The translations under genes were made by a program, and so were the position numbers. Source: Heterocephalus glaber (taxonomy: Eukaryota; Chordata; Mammalia; Rodentia; Bathyergidae). Taken from it: a stretch of DNA of 64,000 nucleotides. Shown here piece by piece: positions 12,921 through 23,739 of this stretch. Numbering within the stretch: the first letter of the stretch is position 1; each line of letters begins with the position of its first letter. Below the pieces are notes generated by a model. It made no database searches. It was not told the origin of the DNA and worked only from the letters and a program-made list of their open reading frames with translations. The stretch is from contig NW_004624743.1 in assembly GCF_000247695.1 (NCBI RefSeq), positions 1,964,514 through 2,028,513 on the forward strand, written 5' to 3'.

Positions 12921-13060
12921 GGCTGGGCGTGGTGGTGCACACCTGTAATCCTGGCACGCAGGAGGCTGAGGCAGGAGGGTTGCTGTGAGCTCAAGGCCAG
13001 CCTGAACTACACAGGGACACCCTGTCTCAAAAGAAAAAACCAAACCAAACCAAAACAAAT
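12921..13060 (+). repeat. B1 SINE
   Basis: GGCTGGGCGTGGTGGTGCAC, CCTGTAATCC, GGAGGCTGAGGCAGGAGG, TGAGCTCAAGGCCAGCCTGA, ACACCCTGTCTCAAAAG and then an AAACC-repeat tail. It is full length with low divergence. The CAAAC-type tail also occurs in the B1 at 34956. Confidence 0.93.
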
Positions 13061-13589
13061 CCCACACAGAGATAAGGATGCTGATAAAGAGACTGAGGTG
13101 CTTCGGCACTCCCTGGAAACAAATCACACTGTCATATTCACTCGTGATTTAACTGTAAACACGAAGCCTATAGTTAAAGCTCACTTAAAGCTCAGCTCTG
13201 ACCTAAGGCAGTCTTTCTACAGAACTGATTTTTATAGGAATCACTGTTGTGCTGAGTCTGCTTCGATACTGAAGCCTGCCAGCAGCATTGGACAAGTGGG
13301 TCATTCTCCTCCTTGAACATTTCCTCCCTTGGCCGGCATGGACCAGGCTCCTGTTCCCTTCCTACTCACGGGCTGCTCCTCCTCATGGCTCTCTGCTGTT
13401 CCTTTTCACCTTCTGACTCCTTTGTGCTGCGACCCCAGGACATGTCACCGTCACCGTGCAGTGTCTCTGTCTGCACCCAGGCTGGCATGGCCTTCCAGGC
13501 TCACAGCTCGAGTGAAGCCCGTGAGCTGTGACCCCAAAACTACCCTGGAATGCAGGCCTCCACCGTGGATGTCCGGACTCTTGCTGTCG

Positions 13590-14100
13590 CATCCCCCGCT
13601 CGGTACTACTTCATGTCTTGTGGCCATCTTACTCTTACAGTGTTCACAGAGAAGCTTCTGGAACTCTTCCTCACACTTCTTCTTGAAGTTTTACACACTT
13701 TGGTAAATATCAGCTCCACTGTTTCCAAAGGAATAGGCCACACACCTTGAAGTCATCCTTGACTTGTCTTATTTTCTCACCAACACATATTCAAACCATC
13801 ACGAAATCTTGTTGGCTCTAGTTTCAAAACAGATCAAGAATTCACTCATCTTCTCCCCACTGTTACCATCCAGGTGCATCTCTTGCCAAAATTCTGCAGT
13901 GACATCTGACTGGTCTTCCTGTTTCTGCGCTGTCCTCCTGTGGAGTAAGCTCAACATGCGGCCACAATTGTCAAAATCCTTCATGAATAATAAAGCCCGG
14001 TCTCCAACAAGAACTACAAGGTTCTTCTTGATCTGGCTTCCTCTTCTCTACAACTTCATCTCCCCAGTGGACCTTCTCATCATTCCTTGAAAAGCAATGG
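13590..14100 (+). mobile_element. Ancient LINE relic (L2- or L1ME-type)
   Basis: The plus strand carries 'cttgaagtcatccttgacttgtctt', 'catattcaaaccatcacgaaatc', 'ttgttggctctagtttcaaaac' and 'tgactggtcttcctgtttct'. This series of phrases is familiar from a widespread old mammalian LINE 3' region. I cannot assign the subfamily without a search. Open frames of 60-125 codons here (13329-13706, 13764-14090) follow from the pyrimidine-rich composition and are not genes. Confidence 0.55.
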
Positions 14101-14205
14101 TCAAGTTCAGAACTTGGCTCTTGTATCTGTTTGTTTCTTGGCCTGCACACTTCCTCTGTATTGCATGATTCGAATCCTCATTTCCTTCAAATTTTTACTC
14201 ACTGA

Positions 14206-14585
14206 CACTGTCATGGCTTGTATTGAGAGGTCCCCCCAAAGCCTCATGTGCTCAGAGGTGAGGCCTTGGGGAGGTGATTGGATCACGCCTGTGATACTCA
14301 TCGGTGGACTGGCTACTGACAAATTTATAGCTAAATGTTGGGAACTGAAGCCTGGTGGAGTAGGTGGGTGGTCCCTGGGGGCGTGGCCTGGCAGGGTCTC
14401 TCCCTCCTCCTCCCTTGATCTCTTTCTCTGCCTCCTGCTTCCATGCCCTGAGCTGTTTCTCTGCCTCACCGCCCTGCCTTGGAGCTGGATGACTATGGCC
14501 TGAACACTCTACAAACTCCAAACCAAAATAAACCCCTCCTCCCTAGCTGTGGGTCTCAGGTATTGTGTCTCAATGATGAGAAAGA
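14206..14585 (+). mobile_element. MaLR-type LTR relic
   Basis: It starts near TGTCATGGCTTGTATTGAG, then CCAAAGCCTCATGTGCTCAG, GAGGTGATTGGATCACG, CTGCCTCCTGCTTCCATG, and ends with ACCAAAATAAACCCCTCC and CAGGTATTGTGTCTCAATGA. The order and the polyadenylation-like AATAAA near the end fit a rodent MaLR LTR (THE1/MST/ORR1 relatives). No internal region is attached. Opposing open frames inside are incidental. Confidence 0.85.
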
Positions 14586-14659
14586 AACTAAGATGGGCAT
14601 CTTTTTCATCAGTCTTTCTCTGGCCACTCTAACCAAAATTTTCATTTCTTCTTTTTATT

Positions 14660-14775
14660 TTGTTTGCCTTAACCCTCGTCACTATGTAATATATTAGAAA
14701 TTCTGCAAGGGCAAGGCTGATATCTGTTATCTTGTCTAGAGAGGGCACAATAAATATCTGTTGTTGAATGTCTTT
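14660..14775 (+). mobile_element. L2 LINE 3' end fragment
   Basis: GCAAGGGCAAGGCTGATATC and then CACAATAAATATCTGTTGTT-GAATG match the typical L2 terminus ('...cacaataaatatttgttgaatg'). It is short and diverged. It sits just past the MaLR LTR, which may have split one older LINE copy, with the part at 13590-14100 on its other side. Confidence 0.6.
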
Positions 14776-15029
14776 GGCAATTTTAGTGTTTTTCAAATCA
14801 GTTTGTAAGACTCATCTGTTAAAACAAACAACCAATAACAATAATAAAGCCAAAGGGTTTCTAGCCCCACACTACCCACCTCTAAGAATTCTGATACAGA
14901 AGGAGCTGGGTGACTGCTAGGAGCCTCATGTTCGAGGTCCACCTAACATGTTTGGAGAAACATTGACCTTGAACCTTTGCATTTCTTACGAGCTACCTCT
15001 TATCATATCCATATAAAACAAGTAGTGGA

Positions 15030-15230
15030 CCAAGTCTGGGCCCTCATCTGTTCTTGTAAATAAAGTTGTACTGGAACACAGCCATGCACATGAATTCACA
15101 CGGTGTCCATGGTTGAGTCTAAGGTATGACAAAATAGGCAAATGGTTGTCACAGGGACCATGTGGCCCTAAAGCCTAAAATATCGCTATCGGGACCTTTT
15201 CAGGAAGTATGTCAGCCCCTGACATAGAAC
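15030..15230 (+). mobile_element. hAT-class DNA transposon relic ('aacacagcca' family)
   Basis: TTGTAAATAAAGTTGTACTG, GAACACAGCCATGCACATG, CCATGTGGCCCTAAAGCCTA, AAATATCGCTATCGGGACC and GTCAGCCCCTGA match the common non-autonomous mammalian element that ends '...gccgacccctg'. The family name is not asserted. A second copy of the same family lies inverted at 49230-49430. Confidence 0.7.
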
Positions 15231-17510
15231 AAGAGGAAAATTATTCCTGAACACCACCTAGTGATAAGGTAGTTTTTCCAAAGCTGAGGGCCTCTTACTG
15301 TACACTTCAGACAACCTATCCCAGCTCAATGACCAAGGAAATTAATAATATACTTAACAATCCATTCCTTATCTCTAATTCTTCAAAGAATGTTGACCAT
15401 TTTGGTTTCTGTAACAAACAATGAATAAAAAACTAAATTGTGTTATAAATAGCCACACATACTTACAAATTGCTCTATCTATACTTTTTATCAGGGGACT
15501 TTAATAAAAACTGAAGCACTCTGGGAAGAATTTTCAATGATAGGCTGTTTCCCAAAGAAAAAACTACAATTTTGAGTTACCTGAAAAATAGTTGGGCACT
15601 TCTCTCAGAAGTGATTGTGAAATGCATCCTGTGGCTTCATACTGAAACTCAGATGCCTTTGGGTTGCAGGAAAAGCATGAAAGTGAAAGGGAAACTAAAC
15701 CCTGACCTCAGACGGCCAGTCTTACTTTTTCCTAAATGCTCGTTTGGACAAACAAATAATAAACACAGTCTCATTTCTAACAGAAGTCTTCACTCTGTTC
15801 TCACTGGAGGACCAAGCGAGACTCCCAACACCTGATGCTGGCCTTTCTGTTCCCATCCCTTCCCTCACTGCTGTGGGGCCTTTACTTCTGCGAGCTGCAG
15901 TTTTGTTTTTTTAAAGAAAGCTTATTTAGTTATTCAAGCTGAGCGGTTTTAATTTGTTCTAATAGTTAAGGCCAGAGAAACTATTACCACAACTGCAGGA
16001 TAGCGTTATCAAAGCCAGCAGCTGTCAGGCACCTTTATTTTTTTAAGTTGCCTTTATCTTCATACTAAGGAAAGACTTGCTCTATTTTCAACATTCAGAA
16101 TCCCTATGCTTTAAAGATTCAAAATTATATTTTTAAAAACATTAAACTTAGTTTTTATTGCTTGAGCTGTGATAAATAAGTAAACTTCCCTACCTCCACT
16201 ACCTAAATGTGGAGTATATACTTCTGAGAAATACTATTCCTATTATCTATACATATAGATAAAGCCAGATACTATATTTTGATGTTAACTATTTGAGACT
16301 TCCAGTACACTACACTATTCATTCAAGTGAAGAAAGGATATAATAACTCATCTTGGGCTCACTATTTAAGATGTAAGCTGACAGCTGTGAGTCCTGGGCA
16401 GAGGTTCTCTGGATGTAGAGAACTTCCAATTTCTGCAGCAGCCATGGGCATGGATGACAGGAGGAAGGCCAGGTGCCAGGGGGACAGTGCCAAGGGGGGT
16501 AACAGAAGGCAACTGAGAACACTTGTAGAATATCACAGTCTGTGTACAAATTTTAAGGTAAAACAGGTGCTATTGATAATGAAATGGCTGGATTAAGAAA
16601 GCCTGAATAGGAATTGAATATTGATAGAAAGGTATCTATAAAATATAGCACTTATTTCTGGAAAAAATAAAATACATATTTACATCCCAGAAGCATTTAT
16701 CCTAGAGCTTGTAAAAACATTTGTTCTTGTTTTTCAGATTCAAGTGTTACATTAAATATTTTTCTATTCATTTTGGTTCTGCTCCTTTTAAAATACCAAG
16801 GTTATTGTATTACTCTGGGTTTTGTTTTGTTCCTGCTGGTTTATGGATATCATTTATATAGAGGCTTTCTGATCAACAGCAACAGCGTGGAGAAAAGGGC
16901 ATATTTCTTCCTATTTTTTCTTCCTTTTTTGTATTATTACTATGGCAAAGCATTAGGTCAGCTTGCTACAGTGCAGTCTTACTAAAAATAGAACCATAGA
17001 CAACTGGATCCTGAGCAAACGGAGATACCTCAAACCACCGCTAGATGGCAGAGCAGCCTCACCAGTGCTATCGCCAGCCCTACGAACAAAATGTGACTTA
17101 AAACCATTCCCATCACGTTTTGTAGGATGCTAGAGTTTTGATCAGTTTAGATTTTAAAATATGGACGACCACCTTGGCGTGAAACTAAATTACTTGGTAT
17201 ACTTTAACAGGTATTTATAATATTCACATCCAAGCCTTAAATTTACAATTCAACACCAATATATTATTTGTTGTCAACAGATTCAGTTAAGAAAACTAAA
17301 GGTCTAGTGAATATTATATATATATACATAATCAAAACAAAACACAAGAAGTGGTAAAAATGAATATAGGCTTTTATAATTTAAAACTAGGTATTTATCA
17401 GTTTATCCCATATTAGTTACAGACTCAAAGATATCATCTATATCAGCACCTATTAAAAGGTGATACTGTGTTTTTATATAAAAGATGTGAATACGCTCAG
17501 GGCTCTGGTT
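15231..17510. other. Intron, mostly unrecognised
   Basis: No gene seen. 16310-16550 is a GC-richer stretch with opposing frames of 76-89 codons and no splice context. 16773-16985 has a hydrophobic 70-codon plus frame in T-rich DNA, most likely chance. A CTCF-like motif lies at 17038-17051. Confidence 0.5.
17038..17051 (+). promoter_or_regulatory. Candidate CTCF motif
   Basis: CCGCTAGATGGCAG fits the CTCF core CCASYAGRKGGCAS at every position except the third (G for A). It lies in non-repeat intron sequence, about 5.9 kb downstream (in transcription order) of the 90-nt SSBP2 exon. It is only a motif match; occupancy cannot be judged from sequence. Confidence 0.35.
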
Positions 17511-17604
17511 GCCTGAGACAGGGTCTCATGGTGTAGCCCGGGCTGGCTGAGGAGCTCACCTTCCTGAGGGCTGGGATCCCCAGTGAGTGCCACCACACAC
17601 AGCT
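17511..17604 (-). repeat. Partial diverged B1 SINE
   Basis: Reversed B1 pieces: CTGAGACAGGGTCTCATGG, TGTAGCCCGGGCTGGCTGA, TTCCTGAGGGCTGGGATC, GTGCCACCACACACAGCTAA. An internal deletion removes the central 'cctgcctcagcctcc' box. Confidence 0.75.
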
Positions 17605-18049
17605 AATATGTTTAGTGCGTACAGCGATTAACAAGGTACAGTTCACTCCTTGAAAACTTTCCATGGTAAAGGGAAAGAGAAGAAAAAACTAACCCCTCAT
17701 GAATACTGTGGTTGAAGGAAGAAATATACATGGGTTTAATTTCTATAAGCAGTTCACAAGAGAAGCCTGTTACTTATCCTTAAACTCTTATATTTTATGG
17801 GATAAAATATGTATTTTGTACAGACTCTTAAAAGATAAGTTAATATTCTAATTTTTGAAACGCAAGAGTGCTTTGCCACTGTTTTATGTAGACTATTTCC
17901 CTAATGACTTTGAGCACTATACGTAAATGAGAAGAAAATGTAACTGGTCTGCGAAGTAGCGTGGCCTATTTCAGTTAAATCGAAGCATCCAGGCTATTGC
18001 CTGTCCTTTTGCGTGGACACTAGGATGAGTAACCCTCACACTGACACTG

Positions 18050-18660
18050 CCACTACAAGCTCAGACTTCTCAGTGCCAGTGAGACGCCAGCCCGGGGCTC
18101 CTGCCCAGGGACAGGCGCCTGGGCCTGGTGTTCGCTGACCACATGGCGCAGTCCTGGCTTGCATCCCACAAAGCCGCCATACTCGGGCGCATCGTGGGCA
18201 CTTCCCCTAGCCTCCCTCTGATCCTGAGAACCGCCTCCCTGACTTAGGAACACTGCCCTCGCGTGGTTCACCACTCTCTGCAGGATCTTCAGGACTCCTA
18301 CACAAACCGCCCTGTGACAAAAGGCTCCAAGAAAGAGGATGTGTCTTGCTTTGCATGGCTTTGCTGCACTATGCTGATGGCCTCTTTGCCACATTCACGA
18401 GTCCCACTGGGCTTTCTCAGCTGTTCTGCTCAGCAACGGAAGCGCACATTTCAATAAAAGCACCAAAGTCTAAGCATGAGCGTGTCGCAGAGAAGACGAC
18501 ACTGCCTTGAAAGCACCTTCCACGACGGCCCGGTAGGTGTGTGGAGCCCTCATCATGACGAGAGGAGGAGTGGTTGCTGCTATCAATTTAGAATTTGTGA
18601 CGATCCCACCTGGCGATGAATTTAAGTCTATCCCTGCAATGGCAAAGGCAGCACTTGCTC
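18050..18660. other. CpG-rich unique patch with open minus frame
   Basis: GC-rich, with many CpGs compared with the flanks. A 113-codon minus frame (18053-18394) and a 64-codon plus frame (18263-18457) overlap. Neither resembles a protein I know, and neither has exon-like edges or a nearby AATAAA that fits its strand. It could be an old retrocopy or a GC-drifted transposon remnant. Confidence 0.3.
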
Positions 18661-18889
18661 TGTAATTTAAACAGGAATAAAAGGAACATGCTTTCTATTT
18701 TAGAGGACTGTTTCAGTGTAATATTCACCATATGCTCACAAAGTGAATAGAACTCAGAACTGCTTATCTGGTGTCTGATTATAAATTATTATTCCTAATT
18801 TATGCATTCAAATCTAATGGGCTCATCTCTATTGTGGTCTACTCCCATTTTAGCTGTCCCCAAATAAGCTTTGCATTTTCTCTAAGAAT

Positions 18890-19170
18890 CTAAATCTAAA
18901 ATATCTGCCCAGTCTACCTACAGGTGAGCAGCAAGGGGGCAACTGTTCCTCGGGGCATCCCGTCTGCGTGCAGGGCGGAGCCGGAGAGCGGCAGCAGTCT
19001 CTTGGCCAGGACCCCCAGTCTCTGCGGCCCTGGCTTCCTAGACAGCCCCTCTCTCCCGGGCAGCCCTCTGGAAGAAGCACTGGGGAGGCCACAGCCTGTG
19101 TTTTGCCGGCTGTTACCAGCCTCCTGTCCTGGCGCTGGCAGGCACCCTTGGCCTGACCTTGGGCATTATC
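18890..19170. other. GC-rich unique stretch
   Basis: Dense G+C and CpG with overlapping short frames on both strands (62-83 codons). No known domain and no exon-like splice sites in SSBP2 orientation. Flanked by AT-rich intron on the left. Confidence 0.35.
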
Positions 19171-19649
19171 ACTGAGACCTCTGGAATGATATCCACCACG
19201 AGGTCCTCAGCTTGGGTCACTCCTGGGGGACAATATGGCTTTCGAATTTTGTTTTTGGGCTCAAATTATGATTATCTGCTGCTATTTCTACCCACGTAAG
19301 GCAGCTACTCTACATTAACAGCATTCCTAAAGGACAGAGTCATGTGAAGGACAGGCCAATCACTGAGGAAAACCCCAGCTGACATCTAGGAAATACTGGA
19401 GTCTCTGGATTCCATCACTACATGTCCCAAAAGATAGAGCCATAATGTGTCCTTCCTCAAAGTTTGAATTTGTCAGTATTTCTGAGGGGCACTTCTAGGA
19501 GCCTAGACACATTTAAACAGTGACTAGGTGGGAAAAGTATTTAGGGTTAGCTTACCTCTGGATAAGTGGGGATGCTCTGAACATCAAACTCAAATGTATC
19601 TAAAACTTCAACCTTTTGTCCTCCCTTACGTAGATAAAGACACTAAAAT

Positions 19650-19765
19650 TCTACTGAGATCCAAAGTAGGAGCAGCAGAGTCATCCTTGATTTCTCCAAC
19701 TTTCTCTCTTCTCCTTCAATCCAATTAATCACCAAGGCTCAGCACAGCTAACAATGAGCTTTCTT
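19650..19765 (+). mobile_element. Ancient LINE fragment, same family as 13590-14100
   Basis: 'gcagagtcatccttgatttctcc', 'ctttctctcttctcc' and 'caatccaattaatcaccaag' repeat the phrase order of the relic at 13740-13810. The run into GC-rich sequence at 19780 may be its continuation. Confidence 0.45.
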
Positions 19766-20339
19766 CCTTTCCATCCATTGCCTTGACCTCGGATGGGCGC
19801 AGAAGTCTCTTCTCCAGCGCCTGTGATGAGCACGCTCCCCAGAGCCCGGCACCCACTCCACAGCGGCCCGTGCTGCTGTCCCCTTGCTCGGTTCTTCAGT
19901 GTCAGTGTTTTCGGCAGCTCTGTGCTCATCCGCCTTGCCTCTCCATCCTGTGCTTTCTCCTTGGCCCCCGTGCCGAAGGCCCTGCTAGCCTAGGCTTCAG
20001 ACTTGCAGCTCAGCCTAACCCGAGTCTCAGTAGGACCTCTCTTCCCCACCCCAGGCCCGTTGTGCATTTTGTGGTCTCTGCCGGCAAATAGCACGCCCCC
20101 TTGCTAGGACTAGATCCCCACAGCCAGGCCATTCTCCCGCGCTGTCTTCCCCAACCCTCTGCACTGACTTCCCTGTCTGAAATCTGCCCTTGCCTCTCCA
20201 TGGCCCCCTCTCTTAGTGAGGCCAGCCTCCCATCTGCCTGGATGGCTACACCCGAGCTGACCACACTTCCTCCTGACTAGCTGGACACTGCACACACCAA
20301 CATGTCCACGGCTCAGCCTCCAACGGCTCCTTCTGCCTG

Positions 20340-20740
20340 GGATGAGGTCAGACTCTGCCTCAGGCCCCTCTCCTCAGCTGCGCCTGCTGCTCCCCCTCTG
20401 GCTCTGGAGGCCCCAGCAGGCCTGGGTGCTTGGTTTCTGCTTCTTTCCCCTCTGGGTTTCTGTGACTTATTTTCCTTCTTCCTAGAATGTTCTCCCCTTC
20501 TTTCTCTAGCCACTAATTCATTTTCAGATCCCATTTGGATTTCATTTATCCCTTGGACAATACTTTGCTGAACCTGCCTCCCTCGGAATGGGGCCTGGTG
20601 GCCTGATCCATGCTAGGCACATGGTCTGCCCATCTAATGGTGCCTTCTTTAGACTTCCTATGCTCTCGCTGTCTTTCTTCTCCTTCCCTGCAGCAGGCTT
20701 CGGAGGGCAGGGACTCTGCAGACACTCTGGACGCCTGCGA
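20340..20740 (+). mobile_element. L2 LINE 3' relic
   Basis: CTTCTGCCTGGGATGAGG, TTCCTAGAATGTTCTCCCC, CATTTTCAGATCCCATTTGG and finally GGCTTCGGAGGGCAGGGACT follow the L2 3' order ('tctgcctggaacgctcttcccc ... caggtctcagc... ggagggcagggact'). GC content is high for such an old copy. Several overlapping open frames (20302-20571, 20588-21037, 20943-21410) arise from this composition and are not genes. Confidence 0.6.
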
Positions 20741-21454
20741 AGCCCGGATGCACTGCTGGGCAGCTCCTGCCGCTGGGAGATCTCCTCGGCTCGTGAACTT
20801 CAGACAGGCCTAAGGCTTCTCAGCAGAGCAGTGCACAGCATCCCAGGCACAGCCAGGACTTCGGCCTGCACTTCCCTAGCCTGGCTGGGACTTCGCCTTC
20901 CCTTGCACCACTCCCACCTCTGGATTAGCTGCTCTGCTTTCCATGATGAGCCACTCTTCCCAGCCCGTCACTCCCACCTCAGGCGGACTCGATGCTTCTC
21001 TCTTCTTGGGCACCACAGGGCTGTTTTCTTTCTATGACCTGAGACATGGGCTCCTCACAGTGAGGTTCTGGCGGCGCTCATGGCACCTGCTCAGTCCTCG
21101 GACGCCCACGGTGCCCAGCATCCAGTGGGTTCAAGTGTTAACCACGTGGAGAACAAAGGTAACTGTTTCAACTACTCTTGCAAAAAGACTGAGAAAAAGA
21201 GGAAGGCCGAGAAGCACGCACACTCCCAACCATGACCGTGTGAGTGGGCGGGCCCAGAGTCCTGGCGTGACTGGGGCGAGACGTGGCCTCCGGCCCACAA
21301 CCCCCTCCGCAGAGCTCTGTGCTCGCTTGGGATGGACAAAGCCTCGGATTACTCCTAAGCCCGAGCTGCTGCTCTGCTGGAGAAATGAGAGAGTGCCAGG
21401 ACCAAATTAAATAGCTGGAAATATTTCACAAACAACATTCAACGACGAACTTTC

Positions 21455-21690
21455 AAAGCTAAGTTTAGTGGCCTCAGTGCAGACTCCTCGATTTGAATTC
21501 CAGCTCCATCCCCTTCTCGGTCTGTGAGACTCAGTTAGCTAAAGTGTTTGTCCATCTGCAGTGAGAATGATGACAATGCACGCTTCACACCTAGGGTTAC
21601 TGTGGGGATTACACGTTTACATACGCACAGCATTTAGAACAAGCCACAGTAGACAGGAAACAGTTACTGTTAGCTGCTATTATCTTTATC
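21455..21690 (+). repeat. MIR SINE
   Basis: GGCCTCAGTGCAGACTCC, GATTTGAATTCCAGCTCC, GAGACTCAGTTAGCTAAAG, CCATCTGCAGTGAGAATGAT and CTGTGGGGATTACACG lead to CAGCATTTAGAACA and GTTAGCTGCTATTATC. Nearly the full MIR order is readable, so this is a relatively complete copy. Confidence 0.75.
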
Positions 21691-22376
21691 TTAAATAGTG
21701 GCTGTTTAATTAATAACCAACATTATAATCTGTTCTTAGATTATAAGAAAGGGCCCCTGAGACAGAGACTGAGCTTTAAGAAGTCTCTTAAATATTCTGC
21801 ACTACTTGAGTATTAATATAGGAGCAGCTGAGCAAATAAGCACGTCCTAAAAGACCACAGTTGGTACTAGGTCCTAATTAAGACCCTTTAATTCAATTGA
21901 TGCACTTTGCAAAATTACTTATAATTTTTATTTCTCCATTTTCACATTTATAAGTACCCTACAATTAGGGTATGGGTTAACTAACATGATTATCAAGGAC
22001 TCTGAAACTCTAAAAACGGAAGTGACAAATTTTCTTATAAGCACTTAATTTATTAACAATATAGCATATTATGCTAATTCCTATGATACTTTCCAACTCT
22101 GGTTCTTAACTTCTAAAGTCTAAATTTTCTCAAAGAACATTATAAAATTATGTATAAAAATAAATTTCAGAATCTGGTTGGCTTGATTTAGAATACTGTC
22201 AGGTTTAAGATGTAAATAAAATTACAAAGTTATGTCTCATAATTCTAAAATCATTATCATTGTCGCTGAAAAATGAAATTTTGAAATACTAATGAATCTA
22301 TTTGAAAATCTGATCTTAAAATATTATGTAATGATATTAATTAAACTGCAACTTAAAAGACACAGAGATGATTTTC

Positions 22377-22473
22377 ATTTCTTTTCTTTCTTTTTTTTCC
22401 GGTACTGGGGATCGAACTCAGGACCTTGGGCTTGCAATGCAGGCATGGTGCCACTGAGCTAAATTCCCTGCCC
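22377..22473 (-). repeat. ID-family SINE
   Basis: Reversed ID: TTTTTTTTCCGGTACTGGGG, ATCGAACTCAGGACCTTGGG, CACTGAGCTAAATTCCCTGC. The target duplication ATGATTTTC occurs at 22368-22376 and 22474-22482. It is the SINE nearest to the 90-nt exon on its downstream side. Confidence 0.93.
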
Positions 22474-22805
22474 ATGATTTTCCAAAGTTATCTTGATGCA
22501 GTCTGTAATTTTTGATAAGTCAGCAGCGCAGCCAAATCTTGTATGTTTGGTCTGTGGAATAGGATAGTTCAAAACCCATGTCTCCCAGAACATTAGCTCC
22601 AGCTTCTTCTCCCACAGATATTTACTACAGTTACCAGGCTAATTTCCATTTCAACTCCTTTTCCTTTTTAACTGAGGGATGAAATGGCTTAATGAATTAA
22701 TTAATTAACTAACAAAGAAACGCAGGAAGGAAGGGCAGCACAGCAGAGGCTGTCTGAACCCTGGGAGCTGGTGCCCAGCGCCGCATTCCGTTAGGAGCGA
22801 CCACG

Positions 22806-22849
22806 CCCCTCCCCCTCCCCTCCCCTCCTCCTCTCCCTCCTCCTCCTCC
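22806..22849 (-). promoter_or_regulatory. SSBP2: Purine/G-run tract just downstream of the 90-nt exon donor
   Basis: The plus strand is an unbroken 44-nt pyrimidine tract of C-runs separated by single T's. In the SSBP2 transcript it is therefore a purine tract with several GGGG runs, at intron positions about +48 to +91 after the exon. G-runs close to a donor are known intronic splicing enhancers (hnRNP F/H), and such mirror-like polypurine tracts can form triplex DNA. The donor here (GTACTG) is weak, so a splicing role is plausible. This is inference from position and composition. Confidence 0.4.
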
Positions 22850-22896
22850 GTGACCTCCACTGAGGCCCACAGGCGCCCGGCCTCGGCCTTCAGTAC

Positions 22897-22986
22897 CTGG
22901 AAGAAGCCTGGTGGCACAGGACCTACTGGCATGCCATCTCCCGGGGGGATGTTTCCTAGCACGGGGCTGGGAGCGGCGGCTGCACT
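22897..22986 (-). CDS. SSBP2: SSBP2 internal exon (90 nt, phase 0), N-side of proline-rich region
   Basis: Read on the minus strand, this exon encodes 30 residues that start [16 protein letters not shown] and end GPVPPGFFQ. From memory this matches SSBP2 at about residues 95-124, just after the N-terminal LisH/LUFS domain. The acceptor is a pyrimidine-rich tract ending TTTGCAG before AGTGCA. The donor is CCAG followed by GTACTG, which departs from the GTAAGT consensus at +4 to +6. The frame is open and phase 0 at both ends, so skipping would remove 30 residues without a frameshift. SSBP2 is a nuclear adaptor that binds LDB1/CLIM in LIM-homeodomain and GATA complexes and stabilises LDB1; this proline-rich part is linked to transcriptional activation. 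The paralogues SSBP3 and SSBP4 differ here (SSBP3 has GNMPP and PIPPGFFQ), so the call is SSBP2. It is probably coding exon 5; the number is inferred. A longer minus-strand frame around it (22709-23293) is read-through into introns. Confidence 0.95.
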
Positions 22987-23739
22987 CTGCAAAGAATAGA
23001 GAAACAGACCTGGTCAGTACAGAGCAGCACAGCACCGAGCCTGCCGTCACGGCGGTGGGGTGCTGTCGGCCCAGGCGTGCTCGGGCTCCCCGCTCCCACT
23101 CCGGAGGGGACCGAGACAGGACCGCGGGCCAGGGGACGGCCGGGCAGTGGCTGACCGGCTCCCCCAGCTGTGAGAAGGCGAGAAGTTTCCCAAGGCCGGT
23201 GTTTGATAAGCTGCCGGTAGTGACTGGCGGAGTGGTTGGGGTGCAGTTCACCGCGTATGCGGGGGCTGGGGCATCTGTCAGGACGACCTCCACACTGAGT
23301 AGGTTAATAGTTGGGTGGAAGGTTTGAGGATGGTGATTGTGGCAGCTGGGATAAGAACTCGTTTTAGGTTAGGCTTTTCTGTTATAAACACGTCTAATTG
23401 CTTTCCCGCCTATAGGTGGCAACACACGATTCACTTTCTCACCCACTATACCGGGAGCCAAAATCTAACTCTCGGCTGACAAAGATAGAAACGTAAACAT
23501 GAGATTGAAGAAGAGAAAAAATCAGGCTAGTCTAATACAAATTATGGAAGTCATCAGATTGGAAAGTTCAGCCTGCTCCCCTTACACGATTGCCCAGAAT
23601 CCTGACACGTCAGGAAAGAGGGCTGCGGGGAATTTTGCCTCAGATTCTCTGTAACCAAATCAAGGCCACAGACTGAATGTTACACACAGGAGTTACATAT
23701 GGGACTGTTCCACAACTACGGATTTCATCCCTCAGCCCG

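Larger units (their letters stand above)
4474..22896 (-). other. SSBP2: SSBP2 intron between the two exons (18,423 bp)
   Basis: It is bounded by the donor of the 90-nt exon (GTACTG on the minus strand) and the acceptor of the 60-nt exon (TTATTAG). The two flanking exons join in frame to give GFFQ-PFMS. The intron contains B1, ID, MIR, L2 and MaLR relics, one hAT relic, and GC-rich stretches at 18-21 kb. I saw no further SSBP exon in it. In SSBP3 an extra proline/histidine-rich segment is present at this protein position; I found no equivalent here by eye. Confidence 0.85.

Noticed and set aside
14087..14521. Opposing 138- and 120-codon frames
   Set aside because: They fall in a MaLR-type LTR; composition effect.
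20302..21410. Series of 89-155-codon plus frames
   Set aside because: They overlap an L2 relic in GC-rich DNA, are open on several frames at once, and lack exon signals.
22770..23290. CpG island as an SSBP2 promoter
   Set aside because: It surrounds an internal coding exon, far from the expected first exon (MYGKGKSN), which is not in the window.
22709..23293. 194-codon minus-strand open frame around the SSBP2 exon
   Set aside because: Only the splice-bounded 90 nt at 22897-22986 are exon; the remainder is GC-rich intron read through, and the overlapping frames do not match SSBP2.
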